A stretch of 64,000 nucleotides of DNA from Novosphingobium barchaimii LL02 (lineage in GTDB: Bacteria; Pseudomonadota; Alphaproteobacteria; Sphingomonadales; Sphingomonadaceae), in assembly GCF_001046635.1 (NCBI RefSeq), contig NZ_KQ130457.1:247581-311580 (forward strand), given 5' to 3'. How positions within the stretch are numbered: the first letter of the stretch is position 1; the number at the start of each line of letters is the position of its first letter. This document shows, one piece after another, positions 1 through 9,910 of this stretch. The notes below the pieces were generated by a model. The model ran no database searches and was not told where the DNA came from. It saw nothing but the letters and a program-made list of their open reading frames with translations. The position numbers and the translations under genes were made by a program.

Positions 1-1
1 A

Positions 2-328
2 TCGCTTCTATTACGCATCTGCGCGAACGCCGTGGAAGATGCGGCGGCTCTGCGCGTCGATGAAAACGCTGCGATCCGTCACCTGCTTGCCGACGTGGGC
101 GTGTTAGCTGACGGCCCGCAGGCGCACCGACTTGCACAGGCAGCGGCGAGTGCGGATCCGGGTCTTGCGGTCAGCGTGCTCGATGCCGAAAATCACAGGC
201 TGCGCTGCCTTTTGGTCGATGCGCAGGAGTGGCTGGAATCACGGCGAGACGAGGCGGCCGTGGTTCTGGACCAGCGTATCTGGCGGCACCTTGAGAAAAC
301 GGAAGCCCGGCGCGCGCCGCGCGAATAG
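2..328 (+). CDS. Hypothetical protein, probably 5'-truncated by window edge
   Basis: The frame is open from the first codon of the window to a TAG at 326-328. A GTG at 32 could start a 98-residue protein, but nothing resembling a ribosome binding site precedes it, so I read this as the C-terminal part of a longer gene. The product is Ala/Arg/Leu-rich and probably helical, with alternating acidic and basic residues (DAENHRLRCLLVDAQEWLE around residues 50-70). I recognise no family. It converges on the CoA ligase downstream, with 35 nt between the stop codons. Confidence 0.5.
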   Translation, partial: SLLLRICANAVEDAAALRVDENAAIRHLLADVGVLADGPQAHRLAQAAASADPGLAVSVLDAENHRLRCLLVDAQEWLESRRDEAAVVLDQRIWRHLEKTEARRAPRE

Positions 329-363
329 GGCGTGGTCCGTGCTGCTGACAGAATCGCCTGCGG

Positions 364-1902
364 TCAGGCGTCCTGCCAGTACCGTGCCTTCAACTCCTTC
401 TTGTACAGCTTTCCAGTCTCGGCCCGAGGCAGTTGTCTTTCGAAATCGACGCTGCGCGGGCATTTGATATCCGCGAGCCGATCCCTGCACCAGGCAATAA
501 GGTCTGCTGCCAGAGCATCGCCGGCAGCATTCCAGTTCTGCGGCTGGATCACAGCCTTCACCTCCTCGCCGAAATCCGGGTGCGGCACGCCGAACACCGC
601 CGCATCGGCGACGTCAGGATGAGTGATCAACAGATCCTCGACCTCTTGAGGATAGACATTGACCCCGCCCGAAATGATCATGAAATCCTTGCGGTCCGAC
701 AGAAAGAGATAGCCGTCCGCATCGACCCGTCCCACGTCGCCCATCGTAGACCAGTCCGGATGAAGCGGGTTGTGGGCGGACACGGTCTTGGCCGGGTCGT
801 TGTGGTAGGTGACGGCCCTGCCGCCGCCGAAATAGATCGTCCCCGTCTCACCGATCGGTAACTCGCCGCCGTCGTCGCCGCAGATATGAATCTCGCCGAC
901 AACGGCCCGTCCCACCGAGCCCGGACGGGCGAGCCACTCCGCGCTGCTGATGGTCACATGACCATTGCCTTCCGAACCAGCGTAGAACTCCTCCACAATC
1001 GGACCAAGCCAGTCGATCATGGCCCGCTTGACGGGGGGCGGGCAGGGGGCGGCGGCGTGGATCACCGTCCTGAGCGACGACAGATCGTAGCGCGCCCTCA
1101 CTTCGGGCGGTAGGGCCAGGAGGCGGATGAACATCGTGGGCACCGCCATCAGCGCGGTAACCTTCCAGCGTTCGATCGCCTGCAGGAACGCTTCGGGGTC
1201 GAACTTGTCCATGACGATCGCGGTGCCGCCCACTGACTGAATGCCGGCCGTCATGCCCATGGGCGCGCTGTGGTATAGCGGCGCGGGCGAAAGGTAGATC
1301 GTTTCCCCGTCCAGCCCATAGAGGCGATTGAACAGCACGGCAGCGGGGTTGGGCTGAACCGGGCTTCCCGATGCGGAGGCAAAGCGAATTCCCTTGGGCC
1401 GCCCCGTCGTGCCGGAGGAATAGACCATGCGCCCACCAATGTGTTCGTCGGCGATCGGATCGGTGGACTGGCCGCCGCACAGGCATATCCAGTCGGTCAG
1501 GTCGTCCACCGGGCCGATCGGCAAAAGTTGCACGAGACCGGGCACCTTGTCCCGAGACGCAGCGACCGCACGTGCGGTATCGGCCATCGCGTCCGAAACC
1601 AGCAGGGCCCGGGCGCCGCTGTCATTGACGATATACGCGATTTCGTCCAGCTTGAGGCGCGCGGAGAGCAAGACCAGGATAATCCCTGCGCGCTGAGCTG
1701 CCCAGTAGATGTCGAAGAATTCGAGCCGGTTATCGCACGCGATGGCCATGGTGTCGCCTGTTTTCAGGCCCAGCTTCCGCAGTGCGTGCGCGGCTTGGTT
1801 GGCCCGCCGTTCCAATTCGCCATACGTCAGACTTTCACCCGTTCGAGCCATGACCAAGGCGATCTTTTCCGGTTGGCTCTCGGCGTGAATGCGCGGGTGC
1901 AT
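364..1902 (-). CDS. AMP-forming acyl-CoA synthetase (ANL superfamily)
   Basis: Activates a carboxylic acid to its CoA thioester through an acyl-adenylate. The 512-residue protein has the phosphate-binding loop YSSGTTGRPKG at about 161-171, the adenylate-binding YAGSEGNG near 310, the GDVGRVDADGYLFLSDRKD hinge region near 390-408, and the C-terminal PRAETGKLYKK carrying the expected catalytic lysine. The length is normal for the family. It starts with ATG at 1902 and is divergent from the aldehyde dehydrogenase; the gap between them holds an operator-like dyad (1983-2004). The substrate cannot be read from sequence; the context suggests a substrate-derived acid of the catabolic pathway. Confidence 0.9.
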   Translation of the reverse strand: MHPRIHAESQPEKIALVMARTGESLTYGELERRANQAAHALRKLGLKTGDTMAIACDNRLEFFDIYWAAQRAGIILVLLSARLKLDEIAYIVNDSGARALLVSDAMADTARAVAASRDKVPGLVQLLPIGPVDDLTDWICLCGGQSTDPIADEHIGGRMVYSSGTTGRPKGIRFASASGSPVQPNPAAVLFNRLYGLDGETIYLSPAPLYHSAPMGMTAGIQSVGGTAIVMDKFDPEAFLQAIERWKVTALMAVPTMFIRLLALPPEVRARYDLSSLRTVIHAAAPCPPPVKRAMIDWLGPIVEEFYAGSEGNGHVTISSAEWLARPGSVGRAVVGEIHICGDDGGELPIGETGTIYFGGGRAVTYHNDPAKTVSAHNPLHPDWSTMGDVGRVDADGYLFLSDRKDFMIISGGVNVYPQEVEDLLITHPDVADAAVFGVPHPDFGEEVKAVIQPQNWNAAGDALAADLIAWCRDRLADIKCPRSVDFERQLPRAETGKLYKKELKARYWQDA

Positions 1903-1982
1903 GATTGCCCTCTTGTGTTTGGGATGAGTCGATTAGGACTTTGAAAGCGAGGCTATGCCCTGTAAAGCTCGCCCCTGCAATT

Positions 1983-2004
1983 ATCGCAATGACGGCGTTG
2001 CAAT
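1983..2004. promoter_or_regulatory. Operator-like dyad, site 1
   Basis: ATCGCA-N10-TGCAAT, one mismatch to the window-wide pattern A(A/T)TGCA-N10-TGCA(A/T)T. It lies between the divergent CoA ligase and aldehyde dehydrogenase genes, 30 nt before the latter's ATG. Confidence 0.45.
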
Positions 2005-2033
2005 TCGAATATGAGCGCCCGGGAGAGTGCCAG

Positions 2034-3518
<1,485 letters not shown>

Positions 3519-3585
3519 ACGGTGCGTTTCGGAGCTTGGCGCCGCAGTTGAAGAGGCCGCCTCCGTGCAAGCGGCGGTGATGTGC

Positions 3586-4389
3586 TCAGTCTTTCGAAAG
3601 CAGTGCGCGCAGATAGCGCACGCCGCGAGCGAGGGCGGCCTCTGCGCCCTCTGCGGCGATACGCGGACCGATCACTTCGAGATCGTAATATCCACGAAAG
3701 CCCGCCCGATGGATCAAGGGTATCAGCCGATCGAGCCGCGCCATGCCATCGCCCGGGATCGCGCGACAAGGCAATTCGCGGTCGCCGGCGATGTAATCGC
3801 TGACCTGCACGAGGGCGACATGAGGAGCGGCGGCCACGATCGCATCGTCGATATCGGCATCGAACCAGCAGGCGAAAACGTCGATTCCGATGTTAATGCC
3901 GGCGGCGCGCGCGATGCGTACCGTGTCCATGAGACGGTGTGCGATCGAGACGTCAGCATAAAGGTGCGAAGTCGGCTCAAGCGACAGGAGGATGCCGGCA
4001 TTGCGCGCCGTCAGGGCACAGGCGGCTATTTCGGAGGCGAAGCGCTCCACCGCAACGGCCCAGGTCAGGTCTCCGCGACCCCCGGTGGTTATCGTGATGG
4101 TCTTTGCGCCGATGGTTTCGGCGATAGCGATTGTATGACGTAATCGCTTCCGGGCAGCGCGGGCCTCATCCGGCGTGGCAAATCCGAATGCACGATGCGT
4201 GACGGTCGCAACCGCTAGTCCTGTCTCGCGCAAAAGCGAAGCGGCTGCTGCGATCCCGAAGTCTTCCACATCTTCCAACGTCGGGCTGATCGCCGCGACC
4301 CCCAGTCTGCGCACGAGTTCAATATGCCGGCTCAACGGGGCAGCAGGCAGGCATAGTGTATTGATCGAAATGGCGGGAAAAGGGGGCAT
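3586..4389 (-). CDS. Sugar phosphate isomerase/epimerase-like TIM barrel protein
   Basis: The 267-residue protein belongs to the xylose-isomerase-like/AP-endonuclease-2 TIM barrel family. Candidate metal ligands are spread over the strands: Glu in SLEPTSHLY near 145, Asp in IDVFACWFD near 175, QVSDY near 200 and Glu in YYDLEVIG near 240. Members are hydroxypyruvate isomerases, epimerases or lyases on small polar substrates, and the exact reaction is not readable here. It lies 45 nt downstream of the Rieske oxygenase on the same strand, so the two are probably co-transcribed. Confidence 0.75.
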   Translation of the reverse strand: MPPFPAISINTLCLPAAPLSRHIELVRRLGVAAISPTLEDVEDFGIAAAASLLRETGLAVATVTHRAFGFATPDEARAARKRLRHTIAIAETIGAKTITITTGGRGDLTWAVAVERFASEIAACALTARNAGILLSLEPTSHLYADVSIAHRLMDTVRIARAAGINIGIDVFACWFDADIDDAIVAAAPHVALVQVSDYIAGDRELPCRAIPGDGMARLDRLIPLIHRAGFRGYYDLEVIGPRIAAEGAEAALARGVRYLRALLSKD

Positions 4390-4434
4390 CGACAGTCCGA
4401 ACTATTTTGGCTGTCGACGCCCCCTTTTTCCCGA

Positions 4435-5820
4435 TCAGAAACCGATGTCGGTGATCGGCGTCTCGAAGCCGCAGTTCACGATCTGCGATGCTTTCGTCAG
4501 TCGCTGAAGATCCAGTCCGGCCAAATAGCCATCGACCAGGCGCTGGTAGTTGCTGATCATCCCTTCGGTATCCTTGGAAAGGCGCATGTGCGTGAACCCG
4601 CCGGCATGCAGGCCCAACTGTTGACGTGGCAGGTTCGCATAGTCCTGCTGCGGGATTTCGGGGAACTCCGTCGAGTCGTGAGGCAGCACCGTCGGCACCT
4701 TGGGCGTGTCGTAAGGTTCGTCTTCGGGACGCAGGGTCAGCGACCAGATTTCGAAAAGGCACGTTTCCGGCGTCAATGGCCGGATACGGTAGGAGGACAT
4801 CGCGCCTATCAGAGGCAGCAGGAAGAAGTGCGGGAACATGAATTCCACCGCATGGAACTCGACTTCTTGCGAGACCTTGGGAATGTCGAACATCGGCGCG
4901 CCGCGGGCGAGGCCGTCCTTTGTGATTTCCTCCTGTGCCCGGGCGTAGAATGCCATGGTGGCAGCTACCGGGTCCTCCGGCACTTCCATGTCGCGCAAGG
5001 TTTCCAGCACCGCGACTTCGGAATCGTGGACCATGCCGCCCATGCCCGAACCCAGCCGCGCGAGGAAATCGACCTGCATGTTGACCGTTTGGCGCGCATC
5101 GAGGCCCCGGTTGACCATTAGTCCATCGGCATCGGTGCCATAAGGATTACCAAGCGCCGAAAGCTGATGAAGCTGCGGATGAGTCTTCATCGTGTGGTAG
5201 CCTTCCTGGAAGGCCTCCATCGCGAGTTTCCAGTTGGTCGGCAGTTCGGTGGCGTACCACCAATCCATCTTCAGCTTGTCGGCGTGGCGCGCATTCATGC
5301 GCTCGGCCACGGGGCCCAGGCTTTCCAGCAGCGACGGCGCGTCGTCGTCGAAATTGATGAAGGCGCAGCCAGCCCAGAACTCCACCCGGCAGGGAACTAG
5401 GTCGATCTCGGCCTTGTCGAGCAACTCCTCGCTGAACACCTGCTTGCCGAAGACGAAGGTGTTCTTGCCTTCGGGGTTCCAGCGCCAGCCGTGGAAGGGA
5501 CAGACGAAGCCTTGCTTGGCGCAGTTGCCCGGGCCCGTAGCCAGCCGAACGCCGCGGTGTCGGCAGGCGTTGTGAAATGCCTTAACGCCGTTCTTGGTAT
5601 TGACCAGGATCACCGACTTGTCGAGAATCGTGTATTGCGTGTAATCTCCGACGTTCGGGATTTCCTCCAGTCGGCAGGCCATTTGCCACACGTGCGGCCA
5701 CAGCTTCTCGCGCTCGAGTTCGAAGAACTCACGGTCGTAGTACCGTTCTGCCGGGATAAGTTCAGGGTTGGTGATCCGGAATGGCACCTTCTCAAGGGCG
5801 GCCGTCACATCTTCAGTCAT
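4435..5820 (-). CDS. Rieske [2Fe-2S] ring-hydroxylating oxygenase, alpha subunit
   Basis: Catalytic subunit of an aromatic or alicyclic ring hydroxylase. The Rieske ligands are C86 and H88 (in CRHRG) and C107 and H110 (in CPFHGW). The mononuclear iron site follows in the C-terminal domain, NWKLAMEAFQEGYHTMKTHP, with H209 and H214. Length (461 aa) is normal. I chose the ATG at 5820 because a GGGA stands six bases upstream; an in-frame ATG at 5832 would add four residues. No beta subunit, ferredoxin or reductase gene is adjacent. It is divergent from a TonB receptor and probably shares the gap's operator-like sites with it. Confidence 0.88.
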   Translation of the reverse strand: MTEDVTAALEKVPFRITNPELIPAERYYDREFFELEREKLWPHVWQMACRLEEIPNVGDYTQYTILDKSVILVNTKNGVKAFHNACRHRGVRLATGPGNCAKQGFVCPFHGWRWNPEGKNTFVFGKQVFSEELLDKAEIDLVPCRVEFWAGCAFINFDDDAPSLLESLGPVAERMNARHADKLKMDWWYATELPTNWKLAMEAFQEGYHTMKTHPQLHQLSALGNPYGTDADGLMVNRGLDARQTVNMQVDFLARLGSGMGGMVHDSEVAVLETLRDMEVPEDPVAATMAFYARAQEEITKDGLARGAPMFDIPKVSQEVEFHAVEFMFPHFFLLPLIGAMSSYRIRPLTPETCLFEIWSLTLRPEDEPYDTPKVPTVLPHDSTEFPEIPQQDYANLPRQQLGLHAGGFTHMRLSKDTEGMISNYQRLVDGYLAGLDLQRLTKASQIVNCGFETPITDIGF

Positions 5821-5918
5821 CGTACATCCCATTTTTCAGCCGTTTTCGGCCCGAACAATCTGGATCAGGTAGCGCAGTAAGGGTGCGCCTCCGGCTCGAT
5901 CCGGTTCACGCGGGTCGA

Positions 5919-5940
5919 ATTGCATTGCCAGTTGTGAATT
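5919..5940. promoter_or_regulatory. Operator-like dyad, site 2
   Basis: ATTGCA-N10-TGAATT, one mismatch to the shared pattern, in the gap between the Rieske oxygenase and the TonB receptor. Confidence 0.4.
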
Positions 5941-6074
5941 GCCTCTCTTGCTAGCGTCGAAACGGGTTTTCCGCAACCGCTCAATTGCTTGGACAACAAA
6001 TTGGGTCGGGCTGCCGAAATGGCGGATTACCGCCGTTAAACATCGTTATCAGACTGAATTTCAATCCTGACATT

Positions 6075-6096
6075 AACGAAATTGCATCGTTGCATT
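6075..6096. promoter_or_regulatory. Operator-like dyad, site 3 (weak)
   Basis: AACGAA-N10-TGCATT, two mismatches, both in the left half. The ATTGCATCG sequence overlaps it. It lies 54 nt before the TonB receptor start. Confidence 0.3.
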
Positions 6097-6149
6097 CTAA
6101 TCGGCGGCGACTTAGGAACGCTTCCTATAATGAAAACGGAGGGTGTGTG

Positions 6150-8372
6150 ATGGGGAAGCTGCTCAAGGTGATTCTCGCGGGGACCGCGCTTGCCGTCCCA
6201 GGGATGACTGGTATCGCTTCGGCGCGGGCGCAGGATGCCCCGCCGGCGGCGAGCAACGGCGATATCGTCGTTACTGCCCAGCGGCGTAGCGAAAAGCTGG
6301 TCGATGTGCCGATGTCCATCGTGGCCCTCGATGCCGAGGCGCTATCCCAGGCCGGCGTGTCCAACACGTCCGACCTCACGCGGGTAGTGCCGGGCGTGGC
6401 GATGACATTCTACGGCTCGTTCCTGCAACCGGCGGTGCGCGGCATCACGTCCACGGGCGCCAATCTCGGCGAAAATTCCAATGTCGCCATGTACATCGAC
6501 GGGCTTTATCAGCCGCAACAGATCGCCACGCTCATCGATCTTCCCGACGTCCAGCAGATCGAGGTTCTCAAGGGACCGCAAGGTGCGCTTTACGGGCAGA
6601 ATGCCACGGGCGGCGCCATTTTGGTCTCCAGCCTGATGCCCAGTTTCACCGCGACCGGTAAGTTCAGCGCCAGCTACGGCAACTATAACGATGTGCAATT
6701 GCGCGGCTACGCTTCGGCGCCGTTGTCCGACACGGTTGCGGCAAGCCTGTCCGCCTCTTATCAGGATCGCGACGGGTTCCGCCGCCAGGTCGTGACCGGT
6801 CAGCGGGACCTGGGGCTCACAGCCAAGGTTGTCCGGGGTAAGCTGCTGTTCAAACCCAGTTCCAGCTTCAACGTCACCGCCACGGCCTACTACGCAGAGC
6901 GGCGCGACTCCTCGATGTATGCGGGGTTCGCCATCAATGGTAACTCGATCGGTCATGCAGCCGACCTGAGTGGCCTGCTGGGCCCGGACCTGGGGCCGTT
7001 GTTCCCCATTCCGGCAACTCCCGACGCCACCAAACCGGGTGAATTCTCGACCTCTCCCGACGTGTTCACGAAAATCCGTTCCAAGGGCGCCAGCCTTCGG
7101 GCGCAACTGGATCTCGATGCCGGTACGATTACGTCGATCTCGGGACTGACCAGCAACCGGATCATCTACCTTTCCGATGTCGACGGCACGGCAGCGAATA
7201 TCGGCGAAGCGCGAGCGGAGCCGCTGACCGGCCGCTACTTCGTGCATGACACCAACTTCGCCTCGCGCAGGTTCGGCGCGTTCGAATTCCTGGTCGGCGC
7301 TTTCTACCTTGATGGCAACGAGACGTTTGGCAACAACATCTTCGACATCTTCGTGCCTACCGTTCCCCCGTCGCCCAAGGTCCTGCTCGCCCCGCTCAAC
7401 CAGTACGGCAAGGTCGAGAAGCAGATCATCGCGGGATACGGCGAGATCACCGTCAAGCCTGTCGAAAAGCTGACGCTGACCGCTGGCGGACGCTACACCA
7501 AGGAGCGGCAGAAGACGTTTTCGGATACGCTCAATGGCGTGACCCTGCCCGAAGTGGTTCCCTATCCGGGCAACCCCGTCACCTTCAGCAAGTTCACGCC
7601 GCGTATCACCGCCCGCTATGAACTGACGTCCGACACCAATGTTTATGCAAGCTGGGGCAAGGGGTTCAAGAGCGGCGTGGTCAACACCACCGATTACTCG
7701 CTCGATCCCGTCAAACCCGAGACGATCACGGCATACGAAGTGGGCGTGAAGGGCCGGATCGCGCGGACCGTGCGCTTCGGCATTGCGGGCTTCTATTACG
7801 ATTACACGAACCTGCAAGCCGTCGTCTATGTTCCGGGTAAGGCGTATATAACGCAGAACGCCGCTGCCGCCCGGGTCAAGGGCGTCGATTTCGACCTTAG
7901 CTGGGAAGTTACACCGGAACTTACGTTGTCGGGCGGAGGGGCGTTTCTCGATGCCAAGTACACCGATTTCCAGAACGCCGCAGCCTTCGTGTCAACGGGC
8001 ACCGGAAACTTGCAGATCACCACCGACCTGAGCGGCGCGCGGCTGCTGCGCGCGCCCAAATTCAGCGGTAATTTCAGCGCCAACTATGCGATCGAGACGA
8101 GCGCGGGGCGGATCGGCGCCTACGGTTCGCTTTATCACACCAGCAGCTACGGGATGGAGCCTGGCAATCGTATCAAGCAGGGCGCCTACACCACGTTCGA
8201 CGGCGAATTGTCTTTCGCGCCTTCGGGGATCGAAGGCCTGCGTCTGGTGCTGTGGGGAAAGAACCTGACTAACAAGGCTTACCTCGCCTCGACCCTGACA
8301 TCGACGCTGGGAGACGTGGGCAGCTACGCCCCGCCGCGCACTTTCGGTATTCGCGCTGAATTCGGCTTTTAG
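6150..8372 (+). CDS. TonB-dependent outer-membrane receptor
   Basis: Imports a substrate across the outer membrane using TonB energy. The 740-residue protein has a signal peptide (MGKLLKVILAGTALAVPGM..., likely cleavage after SARAQ), a TonB-box-like DIVVTAQRR at about 36-44, the plug domain (VRGITSTG, MYIDGLYQP, VLKGPQGALYGQNATGG) and a 22-strand-type barrel ending in a terminal Phe (IRAEFGF). I chose the ATG at 6150 because CGGAGG precedes it by eight bases. It heads the plus-strand operon to 12133, although a hairpin follows its stop. In this setting it probably carries the hydrophobic substrate of the pathway. Confidence 0.92.
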   Translation: MGKLLKVILAGTALAVPGMTGIASARAQDAPPAASNGDIVVTAQRRSEKLVDVPMSIVALDAEALSQAGVSNTSDLTRVVPGVAMTFYGSFLQPAVRGITSTGANLGENSNVAMYIDGLYQPQQIATLIDLPDVQQIEVLKGPQGALYGQNATGGAILVSSLMPSFTATGKFSASYGNYNDVQLRGYASAPLSDTVAASLSASYQDRDGFRRQVVTGQRDLGLTAKVVRGKLLFKPSSSFNVTATAYYAERRDSSMYAGFAINGNSIGHAADLSGLLGPDLGPLFPIPATPDATKPGEFSTSPDVFTKIRSKGASLRAQLDLDAGTITSISGLTSNRIIYLSDVDGTAANIGEARAEPLTGRYFVHDTNFASRRFGAFEFLVGAFYLDGNETFGNNIFDIFVPTVPPSPKVLLAPLNQYGKVEKQIIAGYGEITVKPVEKLTLTAGGRYTKERQKTFSDTLNGVTLPEVVPYPGNPVTFSKFTPRITARYELTSDTNVYASWGKGFKSGVVNTTDYSLDPVKPETITAYEVGVKGRIARTVRFGIAGFYYDYTNLQAVVYVPGKAYITQNAAAARVKGVDFDLSWEVTPELTLSGGGAFLDAKYTDFQNAAAFVSTGTGNLQITTDLSGARLLRAPKFSGNFSANYAIETSAGRIGAYGSLYHTSSYGMEPGNRIKQGAYTTFDGELSFAPSGIEGLRLVLWGKNLTNKAYLASTLTSTLGDVGSYAPPRTFGIRAEFGF

Positions 8373-8384
8373 TACAGACATTGC

Positions 8385-8408
8385 GCCCCGCAACCTTTGT
8401 TGCGGGGC
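8385..8408 (+). terminator. Hairpin after TonB receptor gene (attenuator or partial terminator)
   Basis: Perfect 10-bp inverted repeat GCCCCGCAAC / GTTGCGGGGC around a CTTT tetraloop, starting 12 nt after the receptor stop. There is no U-tract; the ribosome binding site of the next gene (AGGAGG) follows at once. It could stabilise the receptor mRNA or lower expression of the genes behind it. Confidence 0.6.
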
Positions 8409-8422
8409 AAAGGAGGATTACC

Positions 8423-9127
8423 GTGCAGACCCACTGGCGCCTCGCCCTCATGTTCAATGCACCCGGCGCGGACTTAGTGCCGTTCGCAGCCGCGCTTCGT
8501 GCTGGCGTAGAGGCGATCCGCCATGCCGCCGATGGTTGCCCAGTACGCATCGGGGTGGCCGACCGGCATCCTGATCTGGGCGGCAAGGAACCCGTTGTCG
8601 GCGCGCGCGAGGCCGGGGAGACGGACGGGGCGGTCGAAGTCAGCATCCCCAATGCCCGCGTGAGGGACCTTGACGCGATATGCGCCGCACTGCGGCCGCT
8701 CGTAGAGGAGATCGCGGAGGGAGGATCAATGCAGGTCATGACCGGGCCGATGTTCCACATGGTCCCGGTCAGAGCCGGCGGGCTGTTTCTCAGCCTGGCA
8801 TTCCGCCGAGATCCCGGCACCACGAATGCGCAGTTCCGCCAGTGGTGGCACGACCAGCATTCCGGCATCGCGATCCCGGTACTTGGTGAGGGACTGCTCG
8901 CCTACGACCAGGTCCACGTCGATCACGACATGTCGCGCCGGCTGGCGGGGGCGTTTGGCGTGCCGGACGCCGAATACGACGCCTACGACAACCTGACGTG
9001 GGAGGATCGCGATGCCTACCTTCACTCGATCAGCGATCCCGTCGCCATGGCCACGGTGCTCGCTGACGAGCAGGGTCGCATCGACCATGCCAGCATGCGC
9101 CACGCGCTGATGGTGGACATCGGCTGA
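8423..9127 (+). CDS. EthD-like dimeric alpha/beta-barrel domain protein
   Basis: The 234-residue protein's C-terminal half looks like an EthD/dimeric alpha-beta barrel domain (LSLAFRRDPGTTNAQFRQWW followed by HDQHSG near 130-155). The function of the family is poorly known, although members recur in oxygenase operons. The start is a GTG at 8423, seven bases after a strong AGGAGG; an ATG-less extension to 8381 would read through the upstream hairpin. It is the second gene of the TonB receptor operon, 18 nt before an SDR. Two more proteins of this fold are at 16695 and 39534. Confidence 0.7.
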   Translation: MQTHWRLALMFNAPGADLVPFAAALRAGVEAIRHAADGCPVRIGVADRHPDLGGKEPVVGAREAGETDGAVEVSIPNARVRDLDAICAALRPLVEEIAEGGSMQVMTGPMFHMVPVRAGGLFLSLAFRRDPGTTNAQFRQWWHDQHSGIAIPVLGEGLLAYDQVHVDHDMSRRLAGAFGVPDAEYDAYDNLTWEDRDAYLHSISDPVAMATVLADEQGRIDHASMRHALMVDIG

Positions 9128-9145
9128 ATTTTCCAAGGACCATAC

Positions 9146-9910
9146 ATGTCTAGACTAAACGGGCGGACTTGCCTGATAACGGGTGCATCATCGGGCCTTG
9201 GGGCGCACTTTGCACGGGTCCTCTCCTCTGCCGGCGCGCGTGTCGTGCTGGCGGCACGGCGCAAGGAGAAGGTGTCGTCGCTGGCGCAGGACATCGAAGC
9301 CGCGGGCGGCGACGCCCTGGCGATCGACATGGACGTGACCAGCGAGGCTTCAGTAATCGCGGCATATGACGCGGTCGCGGCGGCCGACTTCGGTTCGATC
9401 GACACGATCATCGCGAACGCCGGGGTTTCTGCGCCTGGCCGCTCGACGGAAGTGACGGTCGAGGCCCTGCGAGCGGTGTTCGACACGAACCTGCTTGGCG
9501 TCTACCTCACCGCTCGGGAAGGGGCGCGACGGATGCTTGCCGCCGGTGTGCGCGAAAGCCGGCGTGGGCGGATCGTGCTGATCGGTTCGATGGCGGCCGA
9601 TGTCTCGCTGCAAGGCGAGGCGGCTTATTGCGCCAGCAAGGCGGGGGTCGCTCACCTGGGGCGCAATCTGGCTCGCGAATGGGTGCGCCAGGGCATCAAC
9701 GTCAACGTCGTCCAGCCCGGCTTCATCGCGACCGAGATGGCCGCAGACTGGTTCGCCAGCGAAAGCGGCAAGACGCAGATCGCGGGTTTCCATCGGCGCT
9801 CGCTGCAACCCATCGGCTCGCTTGACGAACCGGTCACCTATCTCTGCTCCGACGCCGCGCTGCATACCACCGGCGCCGTATTCACCATCGACGACGGACA
9901 ATCGCTATGA
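9146..9910 (+). CDS. Short-chain dehydrogenase/reductase (SDR)
   Basis: NAD(P)-dependent alcohol/ketone oxidoreductase of 254 residues. It has the classical SDR signatures: TGASSGLG at about 11-18, NAG near 91, the catalytic Ser in IGSMAAD near 150, and YCASK near 163. AAGGA precedes the ATG. The stop overlaps the start of the downstream acyl-CoA dehydrogenase (ATGA), so the two are translationally coupled. It may oxidise a hydroxyl on the ring or side chain of the substrate; the substrate is unknown. Confidence 0.9.
   Translation: MSRLNGRTCLITGASSGLGAHFARVLSSAGARVVLAARRKEKVSSLAQDIEAAGGDALAIDMDVTSEASVIAAYDAVAAADFGSIDTIIANAGVSAPGRSTEVTVEALRAVFDTNLLGVYLTAREGARRMLAAGVRESRRGRIVLIGSMAADVSLQGEAAYCASKAGVAHLGRNLAREWVRQGINVNVVQPGFIATEMAADWFASESGKTQIAGFHRRSLQPIGSLDEPVTYLCSDAALHTTGAVFTIDDGQSL

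Larger units (their letters stand above)
5821..6149. promoter_or_regulatory. Divergent intergenic region, Rieske oxygenase / TonB receptor
   Basis: About 330 bases without a credible gene, AT-richer than its surroundings. It holds two copies of the locus dyad (5919-5940 and the weaker 6075-6096) and directly repeated GAATTGC (5917 and 5936). Promoters for both flanking genes should lie here, but I could not fix -35/-10 elements with confidence. Confidence 0.5.

Noticed and set aside
6342-7817. Minus-strand frame (491 codons) opposite the TonB receptor
   Set aside because: Shadow frame; the receptor has a signal peptide, TonB box and plug motifs.
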